A stretch of 64,000 nt of DNA, from positions 682,001 to 746,000 of the forward strand of contig NZ_FOZE01000001.1 of assembly GCF_900113225.1 (NCBI RefSeq), in the 5' to 3' direction. A model generated the notes under the pieces. That model searched no databases and was not told the origin of the DNA. It worked only from the letters and a program-made list of their open reading frames with translations. This stretch comes from Mitsuaria sp. PDC51 (GTDB lineage Bacteria > Pseudomonadota > Gammaproteobacteria > Burkholderiales > Burkholderiaceae_C). Shown in pieces: positions 20,090 through 29,067 of the stretch; position 1 is the stretch's first letter, and each line of letters begins with the position of its first letter. A program made the translations under genes and the position numbers.

Positions 20090-22522
20090 TCAGGACGCCT
20101 TGGCGCCCAGCGCCGCCAGTTGCTGCCGCGCGCGCGCCGTGGCGCGCTCCAGCAGGTAGGCATGCTCGAAGGCGCGCAGCCGCTCCGCCTCGCAGAGCTT
20201 GCGCAGCATCCGCGCCGTCATCGTCAGCGTCTCCTGGTGCTTGCTGCCGTGCGTGAAGATGAAGAAGCTGCGGGTCGCGCTGATGTGGGCGAGCCGCACC
20301 TTGATCCAATCGCCGTCGCGGTGCATCCGGTAGGCCGTGCCGATCTGCAGGTGGTCGATCAGCAGCTCACCGGCCGGGGGCGACGGGTCTTCCTCGGCCG
20401 CGGGCAGACCATCGATGCTGATGTCCACCGCCTGCAGCGGTTGCTGTTCGTCGGCGCCCAGGTCCAGGTCGATGTCGACATGGCCGTCCCAGTCGACGTG
20501 CTCCTCCTGCACCAGGCCGAGTCTCTCGGCCTCCTCCTCGGACAGCTTCTCGCTCAGGTCCAGGTCCAGCGGCGCCGCGCTGGGGGCGGGCAGGTCCTGC
20601 TCGCGCGGCGGGGCCATGCCGAACACGGCCTCCAGCTGCTTGGCCAGCAGGTTGTACTCGAGCGGGCTGAGCGCCTGGCCCTTGAGCGAATCGGCGTGCG
20701 CCGGCAGCAGTTCGGCGAAGAACTTCTTGCGCTCGGCTTCGGGCCAGCGGATCAGGTCCAGGCCTTCGTTGAGCGTGCGCATCAGCACCGGCAGCGAGGC
20801 CAGGAAGGCCTGGCGCTGCTGCGGCGTGGTCTTGGGCTGCACCGACAGCACCAGGTCCCGGCCCATCTGGCGCAGCCGGTCGACCAGGGCGGCGTCCAGG
20901 TCCGGGTGCCGCGACGCATGCACCAGCACCTCGCTCCAGGTCTGGGTGAGGAAGTCGCGCAGGAAGTCCCGCATGTCGACGTTCGCCATCGCCTGCTGCA
21001 GCTGCTGCATGTAGCGGCGCTGCAGGCGCAGCTCGGTCTCCTTGCGCTCGAGCAGCGCGGCCGCGTCGCCCTGGGCCTTGAGGGCCTCGGAGGTCTGGTC
21101 CTCGATGAACTGCTCGAGCTGGACCAGCTTGGACTCGTAAAGGTCCATGCGGTCGAAGTCGCCGCTGACGACGTCCTGGACCAGTTCGCGCACCAGCGCG
21201 AGGAAGGACTTGCCGGGGTCGTCGGTGAAATCGTCGTAGGCGGCCGCCAGGGTCGCGATGCGGTTGACCAGGCGGCGCACCGGATGCCGGCGCGAGGAGA
21301 AGAAGGAGCGGTCGCCCAGCGCCGCGCGCAGCACCGGCAGCTGCAGCCGGGCGATCTGCTGCGCCATCAGCGGCGGCAGCTTGGCGTCGGACAGGATCTG
21401 GTCGAACAGGCCGGCCACGACGTCGATCACCATGTGGTCGAGCGAGCCGTTGGCCGCCTGCCGCAGTTCGTCGCGATGCAGGTGGATCAGGTTGGGCGGC
21501 AGCACCAGCGGCGCGCCCTCGACATAGGCGCCGGCGTCGCCCTCCCAGCCTTGCCACTGGCTGTTGGTCGGCAGGCTGCCGCCGGTGGTCGGACCGCCGA
21601 GGCCGGCCGAGGGCGTCTGCGCCAGCCGGCGCAGCAGTTCCATCAGTTGGGGATCCACCCCACCGCCAAAACCGCCGCCGAAGCCGCCGGCATGGGCGCC
21701 GCTGCCGCTGGCCGGATAACCGCCATGGCCGCTGCCCTGGAAACCGCCGGCCATGCTGTGCAGGCCGCCGGCGCGACTGCCTTGCAAGGGGTGGAGCGCG
21801 CCGGGCATCGTCGCGTAGCGGCTGTCGTGCAGCGGCACGCCCGAGGTGGTGGCGCCCTGCATCGAATGGCCGCTGCGCACGGCGCCCGCGGTCGCCCGCA
21901 CGCGCAGGTCCTGCGGGCGCAGGCCGCGGCTGCGGAACAGGCCCGCGATGTCGGCGTAGCAGGCGCGCATCTCCAGCGAGAGCGCGCGGGTGAGCTCGTC
22001 GACCAGCACCTGGCGGGTGTCGGCGTCGTCGGTGACGGCGTTGACCCCCTCGATCAGCGCCTGGGCGATCGCCTGCGGGCGCAGCGGGTGACGGTCCTCG
22101 GCCACGCCGGGAATGTCGCCCATGTAGGAATTGACCTCGCGCAGCTCCCATTCGCTCTGGTGGCCGAGGGCCAGGCCGATCCGGTCGGTGGCGACCATGG
22201 TGTTGACCTGGTCGTCGTCCATCAGCGAGAGCTCGTCCCACTGCGTCACCTTGGGCGCGGCACGCGACGTGCCCGCCGCGGCGCCGCCCGGCGACGGTGT
22301 ATCGGCGGCCTGCTGTCGCATGGACTGGTCGAAGCGCTGCGAGAACAGCGCCTGATGCTTGCGGAAGATGAATTGCGCGGACAGCAGCGCGTCCCGCCGC
22401 TTCGCCTGTCCGGAGGACAGTGCGGCGAGACCCATACCTTCGGCGCCGCGCTCGGCGGCTTGTTCCGCCGCCAGGCGCACGCGCTGCAGCGCCGCGTCGA
22501 CGTGGGGATTCAGACGGTTCAT
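20090..22522 (-). CDS. DUF1631 family protein
   Basis: 810 residues, matching the DUF1631 family of large proteobacterial proteins (sometimes wrongly called thymidine phosphorylase). It is acidic and mostly helical, with a Gly-rich linker near residues 270-300 (GGFGGGFGGGVDP) and a central core with RHPVRRLVNRIATLAA and DPGKSFLALVRELVQDV. The C-terminal 100 residues (GTAYRMHRDGDWIKVRLAHI, FIFTHGSKHQETLTM) form a beta-rich region somewhat like PilZ-type domains. No signal peptide is seen. The start MNRLNPHV at 22522 was preferred to an upstream in-frame ATG at 22585. Its function is unknown. Confidence 0.82.
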   Translation of the reverse strand: MNRLNPHVDAALQRVRLAAEQAAERGAEGMGLAALSSGQAKRRDALLSAQFIFRKHQALFSQRFDQSMRQQAADTPSPGGAAAGTSRAAPKVTQWDELSLMDDDQVNTMVATDRIGLALGHQSEWELREVNSYMGDIPGVAEDRHPLRPQAIAQALIEGVNAVTDDADTRQVLVDELTRALSLEMRACYADIAGLFRSRGLRPQDLRVRATAGAVRSGHSMQGATTSGVPLHDSRYATMPGALHPLQGSRAGGLHSMAGGFQGSGHGGYPASGSGAHAGGFGGGFGGGVDPQLMELLRRLAQTPSAGLGGPTTGGSLPTNSQWQGWEGDAGAYVEGAPLVLPPNLIHLHRDELRQAANGSLDHMVIDVVAGLFDQILSDAKLPPLMAQQIARLQLPVLRAALGDRSFFSSRRHPVRRLVNRIATLAAAYDDFTDDPGKSFLALVRELVQDVVSGDFDRMDLYESKLVQLEQFIEDQTSEALKAQGDAAALLERKETELRLQRRYMQQLQQAMANVDMRDFLRDFLTQTWSEVLVHASRHPDLDAALVDRLRQMGRDLVLSVQPKTTPQQRQAFLASLPVLMRTLNEGLDLIRWPEAERKKFFAELLPAHADSLKGQALSPLEYNLLAKQLEAVFGMAPPREQDLPAPSAAPLDLDLSEKLSEEEAERLGLVQEEHVDWDGHVDIDLDLGADEQQPLQAVDISIDGLPAAEEDPSPPAGELLIDHLQIGTAYRMHRDGDWIKVRLAHISATRSFFIFTHGSKHQETLTMTARMLRKLCEAERLRAFEHAYLLERATARARQQLAALGAKAS

Positions 22523-22639
22523 CGAAGCTTCAGGCACATTGTGGTGACCACACCACATGATAAGTATCGGCGATGACCATCCCACCTCCGGGTGGGGCTC
22601 ACCCGGCTTGTGCGCAAAAGGTGACGATTGATGAAAGCT

Positions 22640-23083
22640 TTACGCTTTGTCACGTCTCAGCGCGTCGCGGATCTCGCGAAGCAGCTGGATGTCTTCCGGC
22701 GGCGCCGCCGGCTCGGCCGGGGCGGCGGGGGTGTCGCGCTTCAGGCGGTTCACCTGCTTCACCATCACGAAGATGATGAAGGCCAGGATGATGAAGTTCA
22801 GCAGCACCGTCAGGAAGTTGCCGTAGGCGAAGAGCGGGACGCCGGCCTTGGTGAGCGCCTCGTAGGTCATGGGGCCGGTGTAGTTGGCGGGCGGGTCCGA
22901 CAGGAGGATGAAGTAGCTGCTGAAGTCCAGCCCGCCGACCGCCTTGCCGATGATCGGCATGATCAGGTCCTTGACCACGGAGTCCACGATCTTGCCGAAG
23001 GCGGCGCCGATGATCACGCCCACGGCGAGGTCCATGACGTTGCCCTTGACGGCGAACTCACGGAATTCGGTCAAAAAACCCAT
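22640..23083 (-). CDS. mscL: Large-conductance mechanosensitive channel MscL
   Basis: 147 residues. MscL opens under membrane tension to release solutes during hypo-osmotic shock. The N-terminal amphipathic helix [20 protein letters not shown] leads into TM1 ([16 protein letters not shown]); TM2 is [19 protein letters not shown]. The C-terminal helix carries Pro/Ala-rich residues and LREIRDAL. A strong AAGGAGC Shine-Dalgarno sequence precedes ATG 23083. It is a single gene, divergent from petA. Confidence 0.96.
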   Translation of the reverse strand: MGFLTEFREFAVKGNVMDLAVGVIIGAAFGKIVDSVVKDLIMPIIGKAVGGLDFSSYFILLSDPPANYTGPMTYEALTKAGVPLFAYGNFLTVLLNFIILAFIIFVMVKQVNRLKRDTPAAPAEPAAPPEDIQLLREIRDALRRDKA

Positions 23084-23303
23084 CGCTTGCTCCTTGTGCT
23101 CCACGTGTGCGAAGGCGCCCACTACCAAGCGCTTTCCCGGGTGGCCCTCCGCCTCCGGGCAAGCATCCTAACGGCGTTTGCGCCACGACCGATGTCAACG
23201 TGGTGCACCGATGCACATCGGTAGAGCGCCTAGGGGCGGCCCGGAACTTTCTTACCTAGAATCGTTGGTTGCCCCTGATCAGAAGTTCCCTGTAAGGACC
23301 CTC

Positions 23304-23900
23304 ATGAGTGACCCACAAGTGGACCAAGGCAAGCGCACCTGGCTGATCGCCACCGGCTGCGCGGGAGCAGTAGGCGGCGTGGCCACCGCCGTCCCGTTCG
23401 TCAGTACCTTCGCTCCCAGCGAGCGGGCCAAGGCGGCCGGCGCCGCCGTTGAAGTGGACATCGGCGGACTCGCCCCGGGTCAGAAGCTGACCGTCGAATG
23501 GCGCGGCAAGCCGGTGTGGATCGTCCACCGGACCAAGGAGCAGCTGGACGCGCTCAAGTCCAACGACCCGGACCTCGCCGATCCGCAGTCGGACCGCAAG
23601 GCCTTCCCCATCCCCGAGTACGCCAAGAACGAGTGGCGCTCGCGCAAGCCCGAGTATCTGGTCGTCGTCGGCATCTGCAGCCACCTGGGCTGCTCGCCCA
23701 GCGACAAGTTCCAGTCGGGGCCGCAGCCCTCGCTCCCGGACAACTGGCACGGCGGCTTCCTCTGCCCCTGCCACGGCTCGACCTTCGACATGGCCGGCCG
23801 CGTCTTCAAGAACAAGCCTGCCCCCGACAACCTCGAGGTGCCCCCCTACACATTCCTGTCGGACACCAAGCTGTTGATCGGTGAAGACAAGCAGGCCTAA
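23304..23900 (+). CDS. petA: Ubiquinol-cytochrome c reductase Rieske iron-sulphur subunit
   Basis: 198 residues. The [2Fe-2S] ligands are in CSHLGC (125-130) and CPCHGS (154-159). The N-terminal segment GKRTWLIATGCAGAVGGVAT forms the membrane anchor and resembles a Tat signal, but with Lys-Arg instead of Arg-Arg. It transfers electrons from ubiquinol to cytochrome c1 in the bc1 complex at the cytoplasmic membrane. It is the first gene of petABC, with petB 20 bp downstream. A TAGAAT -10-like element at 23257-23262 may be its promoter. Confidence 0.96.
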   Translation: MSDPQVDQGKRTWLIATGCAGAVGGVATAVPFVSTFAPSERAKAAGAAVEVDIGGLAPGQKLTVEWRGKPVWIVHRTKEQLDALKSNDPDLADPQSDRKAFPIPEYAKNEWRSRKPEYLVVVGICSHLGCSPSDKFQSGPQPSLPDNWHGGFLCPCHGSTFDMAGRVFKNKPAPDNLEVPPYTFLSDTKLLIGEDKQA

Positions 23901-23920
23901 CCCGGAGCGAGATTCACGAC

Positions 23921-25321
23921 ATGGCTGAATTCAAGGAAGCACCCGCCGGCGCTCCGATGGGCGTCCGGCTCATGACCTGGGTGGACAACCGGTTCCCGGC
24001 GTCCAAGCTCTACAAGGAGCACATGTCGGAGTACTACGCTCCGAAGAACTTCAACTGGTGGTACATCTTCGGCTCGCTGGCGCTGCTGGTGCTGGTGATC
24101 CAGATCGTCACCGGGATCTTCCTGGTGATGCACTACAAGCCCGACTCGGCGCTGGCCTTCGCGTCGGTCGAGTACATCATGCGGGACGTCCCCTGGGGCT
24201 GGCTGATCCGCTACATGCACTCGACGGGCGCCTCGGCGTTCTTCGTCGTGGTCTACCTGCACATGTTCCGCGGGCTGCTGTACGGCTCCTACAGAAAGCC
24301 GCGCGAGCTGGTCTGGATCTTCGGCTGCGCGATCTTCCTGTGCCTGATGGCCGAGGCCTTCATGGGCTACCTGCTCCCCTGGGGACAGATGTCCTACTGG
24401 GGCGCGCAGGTGATCGTGAACCTGTTCGCGGCCGTGCCCTTCGTCGGCAACGACCTGGCGCTGCTGATCCGCGGCGACTACGTCGTCGGCGATGCCACGC
24501 TGAACCGCTTCTTCAGCTTCCACGTGATCGCCGTGCCGCTGGTGCTGCTGGGCCTGGTGGTGGCGCACATCATCGCGCTGCACGAGGTGGGCTCGAACAA
24601 TCCGGACGGCGTGGAGATCAAGGCCAAGAAGGGGCCGGACGGCCGCCCGCTCGACGGCATCCCGTTCCATCCGTACTACACGGTGCATGACATCTTCGGC
24701 GTCGGCCTCTTCCTGATGGCCTTCTCCGCGGTGATCTTCTTCGCGCCGGAACTGGGCGGCTACTTCCTCGAGTACAACAACTTCATCCCCGCCGACCCGC
24801 TGAAGACGCCGCCGCACATCGCGCCGGTCTGGTACTTCACGCCGTTCTACTCGATGCTGCGCGCCACCACCGACGTGATGGTCCAGGTGCTGTGCGGCGT
24901 GATCGGGATCTCCGCGGTCATCACGCTGCTGCGCGGCGGGCTGTCGACGCTGGGCAAGGGGATCGTGGTCGTGGGCGCGGTCGTGGGCATCGCGCTGCTG
25001 CTGACCTTCGACGCCAAGTTCTGGGGCGTCGTCGTGATGGGCGGCGCGGTCATCATCCTGTTCTTCCTGCCCTGGCTGGACCACAGCCCGGTCAAGTCGA
25101 TCCGCTACCGGCCCGACTGGCACAAGTATCTCTATGGAATCTTCGTGCTGCTGTTCCTCGTGCTGGGCTACCTGGGCGTGAAGCCGCCGTCGGATGCGGG
25201 AACGATCGTGTCGCAGATCGGCACGCTGTACTACTTCGGCTTCTTCCTGCTGATGCCGTGGTGGAGCAGGGCCGGCCAGTTCAAGCCGGTGCCCGATCGC
25301 GTCACGTATCACCCGCACTGA
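23921..25321 (+). CDS. petB: Cytochrome b of the bc1 complex
   Basis: 466 residues with at least eight membrane helices, a full-length fused cytochrome b. The haem-ligating His residues lie in RYMHSTGASAFFVVVYLHMF and in FSFHVIAVPLVLLGLVVAHI. The quinol-site motif appears as PADPLKTPPHIAP, the PEWY-region equivalent being PVWYF. It oxidises ubiquinol and carries electrons across the membrane in the Q cycle. petC follows after 26 bp. Confidence 0.96.
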   Translation: MAEFKEAPAGAPMGVRLMTWVDNRFPASKLYKEHMSEYYAPKNFNWWYIFGSLALLVLVIQIVTGIFLVMHYKPDSALAFASVEYIMRDVPWGWLIRYMHSTGASAFFVVVYLHMFRGLLYGSYRKPRELVWIFGCAIFLCLMAEAFMGYLLPWGQMSYWGAQVIVNLFAAVPFVGNDLALLIRGDYVVGDATLNRFFSFHVIAVPLVLLGLVVAHIIALHEVGSNNPDGVEIKAKKGPDGRPLDGIPFHPYYTVHDIFGVGLFLMAFSAVIFFAPELGGYFLEYNNFIPADPLKTPPHIAPVWYFTPFYSMLRATTDVMVQVLCGVIGISAVITLLRGGLSTLGKGIVVVGAVVGIALLLTFDAKFWGVVVMGGAVIILFFLPWLDHSPVKSIRYRPDWHKYLYGIFVLLFLVLGYLGVKPPSDAGTIVSQIGTLYYFGFFLLMPWWSRAGQFKPVPDRVTYHPH

Positions 25322-25347
25322 ACCGCCAACGTCACGGAGTCGAACGA

Positions 25348-26130
25348 ATGAAGAAAATCATCGCCACGCTGCTGACGTCGCTGTGCCTGGGCGCGGGCCT
25401 GACGTCGACGGCGCTCGCGTCGGAGGGCGGGATCGAGTGGGACCGCTTCCCGACGCAGAAGATGAACGACCTGGCCGCGCTGCAGAACGGCGCCAAGCTC
25501 TTCGTCAACTACTGCCTGAACTGCCATAGCGCGAACTTCATGCGCTACAACCGGCTCAAGGACATCGGCCTGACCGACGAGCAGATCAAGGGCAACCTGC
25601 TGTTCGCCGGGGAGAAGGTGGGCGAGACGATGAAGGTCTCGCTGGACCCGAAGCAGGCGAAGGACTGGTTCGGCGCGACGCCGCCCGACCTGACCGTGAT
25701 CGCCCGATCGAGGGCCGACGGTGCCAAGGGAACGGGGGCGGATTACCTGTATACCTACCTCAGAAAGTACTACCGGGACGAAACCAAGGCCACGGGATGG
25801 AATAATCTCGCCTTCCCCAGCGTGGCGATGCCGCACGTGCTGTGGGAACTCCAGGGCGTCCGCACCGCCAGGTTCGAAGAGGAAAAGGACCCGCACGACC
25901 ACGGCAAGGTCGTGCATGTCTTCAAGGGCTTCGAACAGGTCACGCCCGGGACGATGACACCGCAGCAGTACGACGAGTCCATCGCCGACCTGGTCGCCTA
26001 CCTCCAATGGATGGGCGAACCGGCGCAGGGACTGCGTTTCCGGCTCGGCATCATCGTGGTGCTGTTCCTGCTGGGGTTCACCGTGTTCGCCTGGCGCTTG
26101 AACGCTTCCTTCTGGAAGGACGTCAAGTAA
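25348..26130 (+). CDS. petC: Cytochrome c1 of the bc1 complex
   Basis: 260 residues. A signal peptide (1-25, ending TALASEGG) is followed by the haem-binding CLNCH at 56-60, a distal MPHVLWELQ region holding a Met that may ligate haem, and a C-terminal membrane anchor (GIIVVLFLLGFTVFAWRLN). It accepts electrons from the Rieske protein and passes them to soluble cytochrome c. Its haem is attached by the Ccm system encoded a few kilobases away. A terminator with a T-rich tail follows at 26166. Confidence 0.96.
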   Translation: MKKIIATLLTSLCLGAGLTSTALASEGGIEWDRFPTQKMNDLAALQNGAKLFVNYCLNCHSANFMRYNRLKDIGLTDEQIKGNLLFAGEKVGETMKVSLDPKQAKDWFGATPPDLTVIARSRADGAKGTGADYLYTYLRKYYRDETKATGWNNLAFPSVAMPHVLWELQGVRTARFEEEKDPHDHGKVVHVFKGFEQVTPGTMTPQQYDESIADLVAYLQWMGEPAQGLRFRLGIIVVLFLLGFTVFAWRLNASFWKDVK

Positions 26131-26165
26131 GTCCCGATGGCTCGGCCGCTGGCCGGGCCCTCAAG

Positions 26166-26197
26166 CGCAGTGGGGCGCCGAACAGGCTCCCACTGCG
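26166..26197 (+). terminator. Terminator of petABC
   Basis: CGCAGTGGG pairs with CCCACTGCG around a 14-base loop. It is followed by TTGTCGTTTGTTTG, a T-rich tail as in an intrinsic terminator. It starts 35 bases after the petC stop. Confidence 0.75.
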
Positions 26198-26297
26198 TTG
26201 TCGTTTGTTTGTTTGGTCTTTGACCACGCCGGCCATGGGCTGGTGTTGTTGTTAGAAAACGAGGACGCCGAGAGGCGTCGATCAGGAGTCCACTGCC

Positions 26298-26915
26298 ATG
26301 ATGGTGCTTTATTCCGGAACCACTTGCCCCTACTCGCACCGTTGCCGGTTCGTGCTGTTCGAGAAGGGCATGGACTTCGAGATCCGTGATGTCGACCTCT
26401 TCGCCAAGCCCGAGGACATCGCGCTGATGAACCCGTACAACGAGGTGCCCATCCTCGTCGAACGCGACCTCATCCTGTACGAGTCGCACATCATCAACGA
26501 GTACATCGACGAGCGCTTCCCGCATCCGCAGCTGATGCCTGGCGACCCGGTGGCCCGCGCCCGCGTGCGCCTGTTCCTGTTCAACTTCGAGAAGGAACTG
26601 TTCGCCCACGTCAACGTGCTGGAGAACCGCGGCCAGTCGGTCAAGCCGACCGAGAAGCAGCTGGAGAAGGCGCGTTCGCAGATCCGCGACCGCCTGACGC
26701 AGCTGGCGCCGATCTTCCTGAAGAACAAGTACATGCTGGGCGACGACTTCTCGATGCTGGACGTCGCGATCGCGCCGCTGCTGTGGCGCCTGGACTACTA
26801 CGGCATCGACATGTCGAAGAACGCGGTGCCGCTGCTGAAGTATGCGGAGCGGATCTTCTCGCGTCCGGCCTACATCGAGGCGCTGACGCCGTCCGAGAAG
26901 GTGATGCGCAAGTAA
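26298..26915 (+). CDS. sspA: Stringent starvation protein A
   Basis: 205 residues with a glutathione S-transferase fold. It begins MMVLYSGTTCPYSHRCRFVL, has LMNPYNEVPILVERD in the thioredoxin-like half, and a helical C-terminal half ending YAERIFSRPAYIEALTPSEK. SspA binds RNA polymerase and affects stress and stationary-phase genes; it is not a true glutathione transferase. An AGGAG site lies 9 bases before the ATG. sspB follows 14 bp downstream, the usual pairing, and petABC precedes it, a common betaproteobacterial order. Confidence 0.93.
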   Translation: MMVLYSGTTCPYSHRCRFVLFEKGMDFEIRDVDLFAKPEDIALMNPYNEVPILVERDLILYESHIINEYIDERFPHPQLMPGDPVARARVRLFLFNFEKELFAHVNVLENRGQSVKPTEKQLEKARSQIRDRLTQLAPIFLKNKYMLGDDFSMLDVAIAPLLWRLDYYGIDMSKNAVPLLKYAERIFSRPAYIEALTPSEKVMRK

Positions 26916-26929
26916 TACACTGCCTCCCC

Positions 26930-27478
26930 ATGGATGACAGCAAGGATGGCGGCGGGCTCGCCGCCAGTTCGACGCGGCCGTATCTGATCCGCGCCCTGCA
27001 CGAGTGGTGCACCGACAACGGGTTCACGCCCTACATCGCGGTCCACGTGGACCGCATGGTGCAGGTGCCGCTCGAGTACGTGAGCAACAACGAGATCGTG
27101 CTCAACGTGGGTTTCGACGCGACCAGCAACCTGGACCTCGGCAATGAACTGATCCAGTTCAAGGCCCGGTTCGGTGGCGTGGCGCGCGAAATCATCGTGC
27201 CGGTCGATCATGTGGTGGCGATCTACGCGCGGGAGAACGGGCAGGGCATGGCCTTCCCGCCGCCGAGCCCGGAAGAAGCCAGCGCTGCCGCGCGGGCTCC
27301 GTCCGGGAGCGCTCCCCGAGGCCTGCGCCTGGCCTCCGAGGGCGACGGCCAGGGCCAGAGCGAGACCAAACCCGAACCCGTCGCTTCCCCGGCGCCGGTC
27401 GTGGCGCCCGCACCGGACGACGACGATCCGGGCGCGGGTCCGTCGGGCGGTCGCCCGGCGCTCAAGCGCATCAAGTGA
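26930..27478 (+). CDS. sspB: ClpXP adaptor protein SspB
   Basis: 182 residues. The folded N-terminal domain (about 14-115) has RPYLIRALHEWCTDNGFTPY, VPLEYVSNNEIVLNVG and FGGVAREIIVPVDHVVAIYA, which bind the ssrA tag. A flexible Pro/Ala/Asp-rich linker follows, and the protein ends RPALKRIK, the short ClpX-binding tail. It tethers ssrA-tagged proteins from stalled ribosomes to ClpXP. It is translated with sspA. The ATG at 26930 is close to the sspA stop and has only a weak ribosome-binding site. Confidence 0.93.
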   Translation: MDDSKDGGGLAASSTRPYLIRALHEWCTDNGFTPYIAVHVDRMVQVPLEYVSNNEIVLNVGFDATSNLDLGNELIQFKARFGGVAREIIVPVDHVVAIYARENGQGMAFPPPSPEEASAAARAPSGSAPRGLRLASEGDGQGQSETKPEPVASPAPVVAPAPDDDDPGAGPSGGRPALKRIK

Positions 27479-27512
27479 TCGTCCAGATGAGGGGATGAGC
27501 GAGCTGTTTTCG

Positions 27513-27542
27513 TTCATCGGCCCTCATCGCTGCGTCTAGAAT
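27513..27542 (+). promoter_or_regulatory. Candidate promoter of the tRNA-Thr gene
   Basis: TAGAAT (27537-27542) is a good -10 element. TTCATC (27513-27518) is a weak -35 with an 18-base spacer. A perfect 9-bp hairpin, GCGTCGCAG/CTGCGACGC at 27550-27569, lies between the promoter and the tRNA and may act in processing of the leader. Confidence 0.45.
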
Positions 27543-27584
27543 GCAGCCCGCGTCGCAGTGCTGCGACGCACCAGTTCTCCGTGT

Positions 27585-27660
27585 GCCGGCTTAGCTCAGT
27601 TGGTAGAGCAACCGCCTTGTAAGCGGTAGGTCATCAGTTCGAATCCGATAGCCGGCACCA
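27585..27660 (+). tRNA. tRNA-Thr (anticodon TGT)
   Basis: 76 bases forming a full cloverleaf. The acceptor stem GCCGGCT pairs with AGCCGGC, the D arm starts GCTCAGTTGGTAGAGC, the anticodon stem is ACCGC/GCGGT with loop CTTGTAA giving anticodon TGT at 27618-27620, and the T arm holds GTTCGAATC. The CCA end is encoded (27658-27660). It reads ACA codons, rare in this GC-rich genome. Confidence 0.97.
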
Positions 27661-27671
27661 TCCAACACGCA

Positions 27672-27707
27672 GAAGCCCCCGTTCGTCGCACGACGAACCG
27701 GGGCTTC
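27672..27707. terminator. Bidirectional hairpin between tRNA-Thr and ccmI
   Basis: GAAGCCCCCGTTCGTCG pairs with CGACGAACCGGGGCTTC, 17 positions with one mismatch and a 2-base loop. It separates the convergent tRNA and ccm transcripts and can stop both. Confidence 0.7.
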
Positions 27708-27724
27708 GGTCATTTGCGCGACTG

Positions 27725-28534
27725 TTATCGGTCCGCCGCCGGGGCGGGCGCGGCCGGCCGAGCGGAGGCCGGCGAGGTGTCTTCGGCAAGCCGCGCCAGG
27801 TCGGCGCCAACGCGCTGCGCCATGTCCGAACCCGGCTCCAGCAGCCTCTGCAGCCTCGTCCAATGCCGACGCGCCAGCGCCAGGTCGCCTTGGCGCACCG
27901 CGGCCGCGCCAGCCAGGGCCAGCGCCTTCGGCTGGTCGGGATCGAGCGCGAGCGCCGCCTCGATCGCCGCCAGCGCCGGGCCGCCGAGGTCGCCTTGCTG
28001 CTGCGAGCCCAAGGTGTCGGCCAGGTCGGCCTGCAGCTTTGCCCGCAACAGGGTCTGGTCGGGCGCCGTCGCCAGGGCGATCGCGCGGCGATAGGCTGTC
28101 GCCGCCTCGGCATAACGTTCCTGCACCTCGCGCGACCGGGCCAGGACCATCCAGCCTTGCAGATCCTCGGGCGAGGCCTGCAGGCGCGCCGCCAGCCCTT
28201 CGACCATCGCCTCGACATCCACCCCCTGCGTCGCATGCGTGGCGCCGCCCTCGGTGTTCGCTTCGGCCGCCGCGCGCGGATCGCCGACCTCCAGGTACAC
28301 CGCCAGCGCCGCCACGGGCAAGGTGAGGCTCAAGACCGCCGCCGTCCCCTGCCGCCACACGGCGCCACGCGCGCGGCGGGTCGACCCTGCCGGCACGGCG
28401 ACCTCGATCGCGAAGGCCTCGTCCGGCGCATCGGAGGACCGCTCGTCGCCCTGCAGCAGCGGCCGCAGCAGCACCGCGAGCACCGCCAACAGCAACAGCA
28501 GCGCGCTGGCCCAGAGCGGAAACATCGCGTTCAT
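27725..28534 (-). CDS. ccmI: Cytochrome c maturation protein CcmI
   Basis: 269 residues. The N-terminus (MNAMFPLWASALLLLLAVLA) is a membrane helix, followed by a second helix near residues 65-85 and a periplasmic TPR region (about 100-245: LQGWMVLARSREVQERYAEA, ALALDPDQPKALALAGAAA). CcmI/CycH binds apocytochrome c and presents it to the CcmF/CcmH haem ligation complex. It is the last gene of the nap-ccm unit; the start overlaps the ccmH stop by 4 bases. The C-terminal tail is Ala/Pro-rich. Confidence 0.9.
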   Translation of the reverse strand: MNAMFPLWASALLLLLAVLAVLLRPLLQGDERSSDAPDEAFAIEVAVPAGSTRRARGAVWRQGTAAVLSLTLPVAALAVYLEVGDPRAAAEANTEGGATHATQGVDVEAMVEGLAARLQASPEDLQGWMVLARSREVQERYAEAATAYRRAIALATAPDQTLLRAKLQADLADTLGSQQQGDLGGPALAAIEAALALDPDQPKALALAGAAAVRQGDLALARRHWTRLQRLLEPGSDMAQRVGADLARLAEDTSPASARPAAPAPAADR

Positions 28535-29067
28535 GCGGGCCGTCCTTCCTCGAATTCATCGTTGTCGGGATCGAAGGGCGCCTCGTCCGCGAGCGCATCG
28601 AGCGCCGCGCCCTGTGCGAAAGCGCCGCGCCGGTGCAGCGCCGCGGCCAGCGCGGCCAGGCCGGCGCCCAGCAGCAGGAAGGGGCCGGTCCACAGCAGCC
28701 AGGTCGACGGCCGCCACGGCGGCAAGTAACGGACGAAGGCGCCATAACGCGCCTCGAAGAAGGCGACGACCTCGGCGTCGCTGCGACCGTCGCGCAGTTG
28801 CTCGCGGATGGCCTGGCGCATGTCGGCGGCCAGCGGCGCGTTGGATTCGGCCAGTGTCTGGTTCTGGCAGACGACGCAGCGCAGCTGGTGGGCGAGGCGC
28901 GATTCGCGCGCCTCGAGCTCCGCGATCGCGGCGGCCGGCGCCGCAGCCGAGACCGTCGCCGTGCCGGCCTCCGGCGCACCTGAGGCCGACGACGCGGTCA
29001 AGGCGATCAGCGCGCTCAGCGCCACCGGCGCCAGACGTCTCGCGGCAAGACGCAGGCGCGCGCTCAT
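28531..29067 (-). CDS. ccmH: Cytochrome c maturation protein CcmH
   Basis: 178 residues. A signal peptide (1-30) is followed by the redox motif LRCVVCQNQ (C64, C67), a helical bundle (SDAEVVAFFEARYGAFVRYLPP) and a C-terminal membrane helix (WLLWTGPFLLLGAGLAALAA). CcmH keeps the haem-binding cysteines of apocytochrome c reduced for ligation. The start MSARLRL at 29067 overlaps the ccmG stop at 29064. The acidic tail DPDNDEFEEG is unconserved. Confidence 0.93.
   Translation of the reverse strand: MSARLRLAARRLAPVALSALIALTASSASGAPEAGTATVSAAAPAAAIAELEARESRLAHQLRCVVCQNQTLAESNAPLAADMRQAIREQLRDGRSDAEVVAFFEARYGAFVRYLPPWRPSTWLLWTGPFLLLGAGLAALAAALHRRGAFAQGAALDALADEAPFDPDNDEFEEGRPA

Noticed and set aside
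20120-22576. An 818-codon plus-strand frame opposite DUF1631
   Set aside because: Mirror frame of a GC-rich gene with Gln/His/Arg/Ala-biased composition and no domain.
23189-23221. CCGATGT/ACATCGG inverted repeat upstream of petA
   Set aside because: Only 7 bp with a 19-base spacer; likely by chance at this composition.
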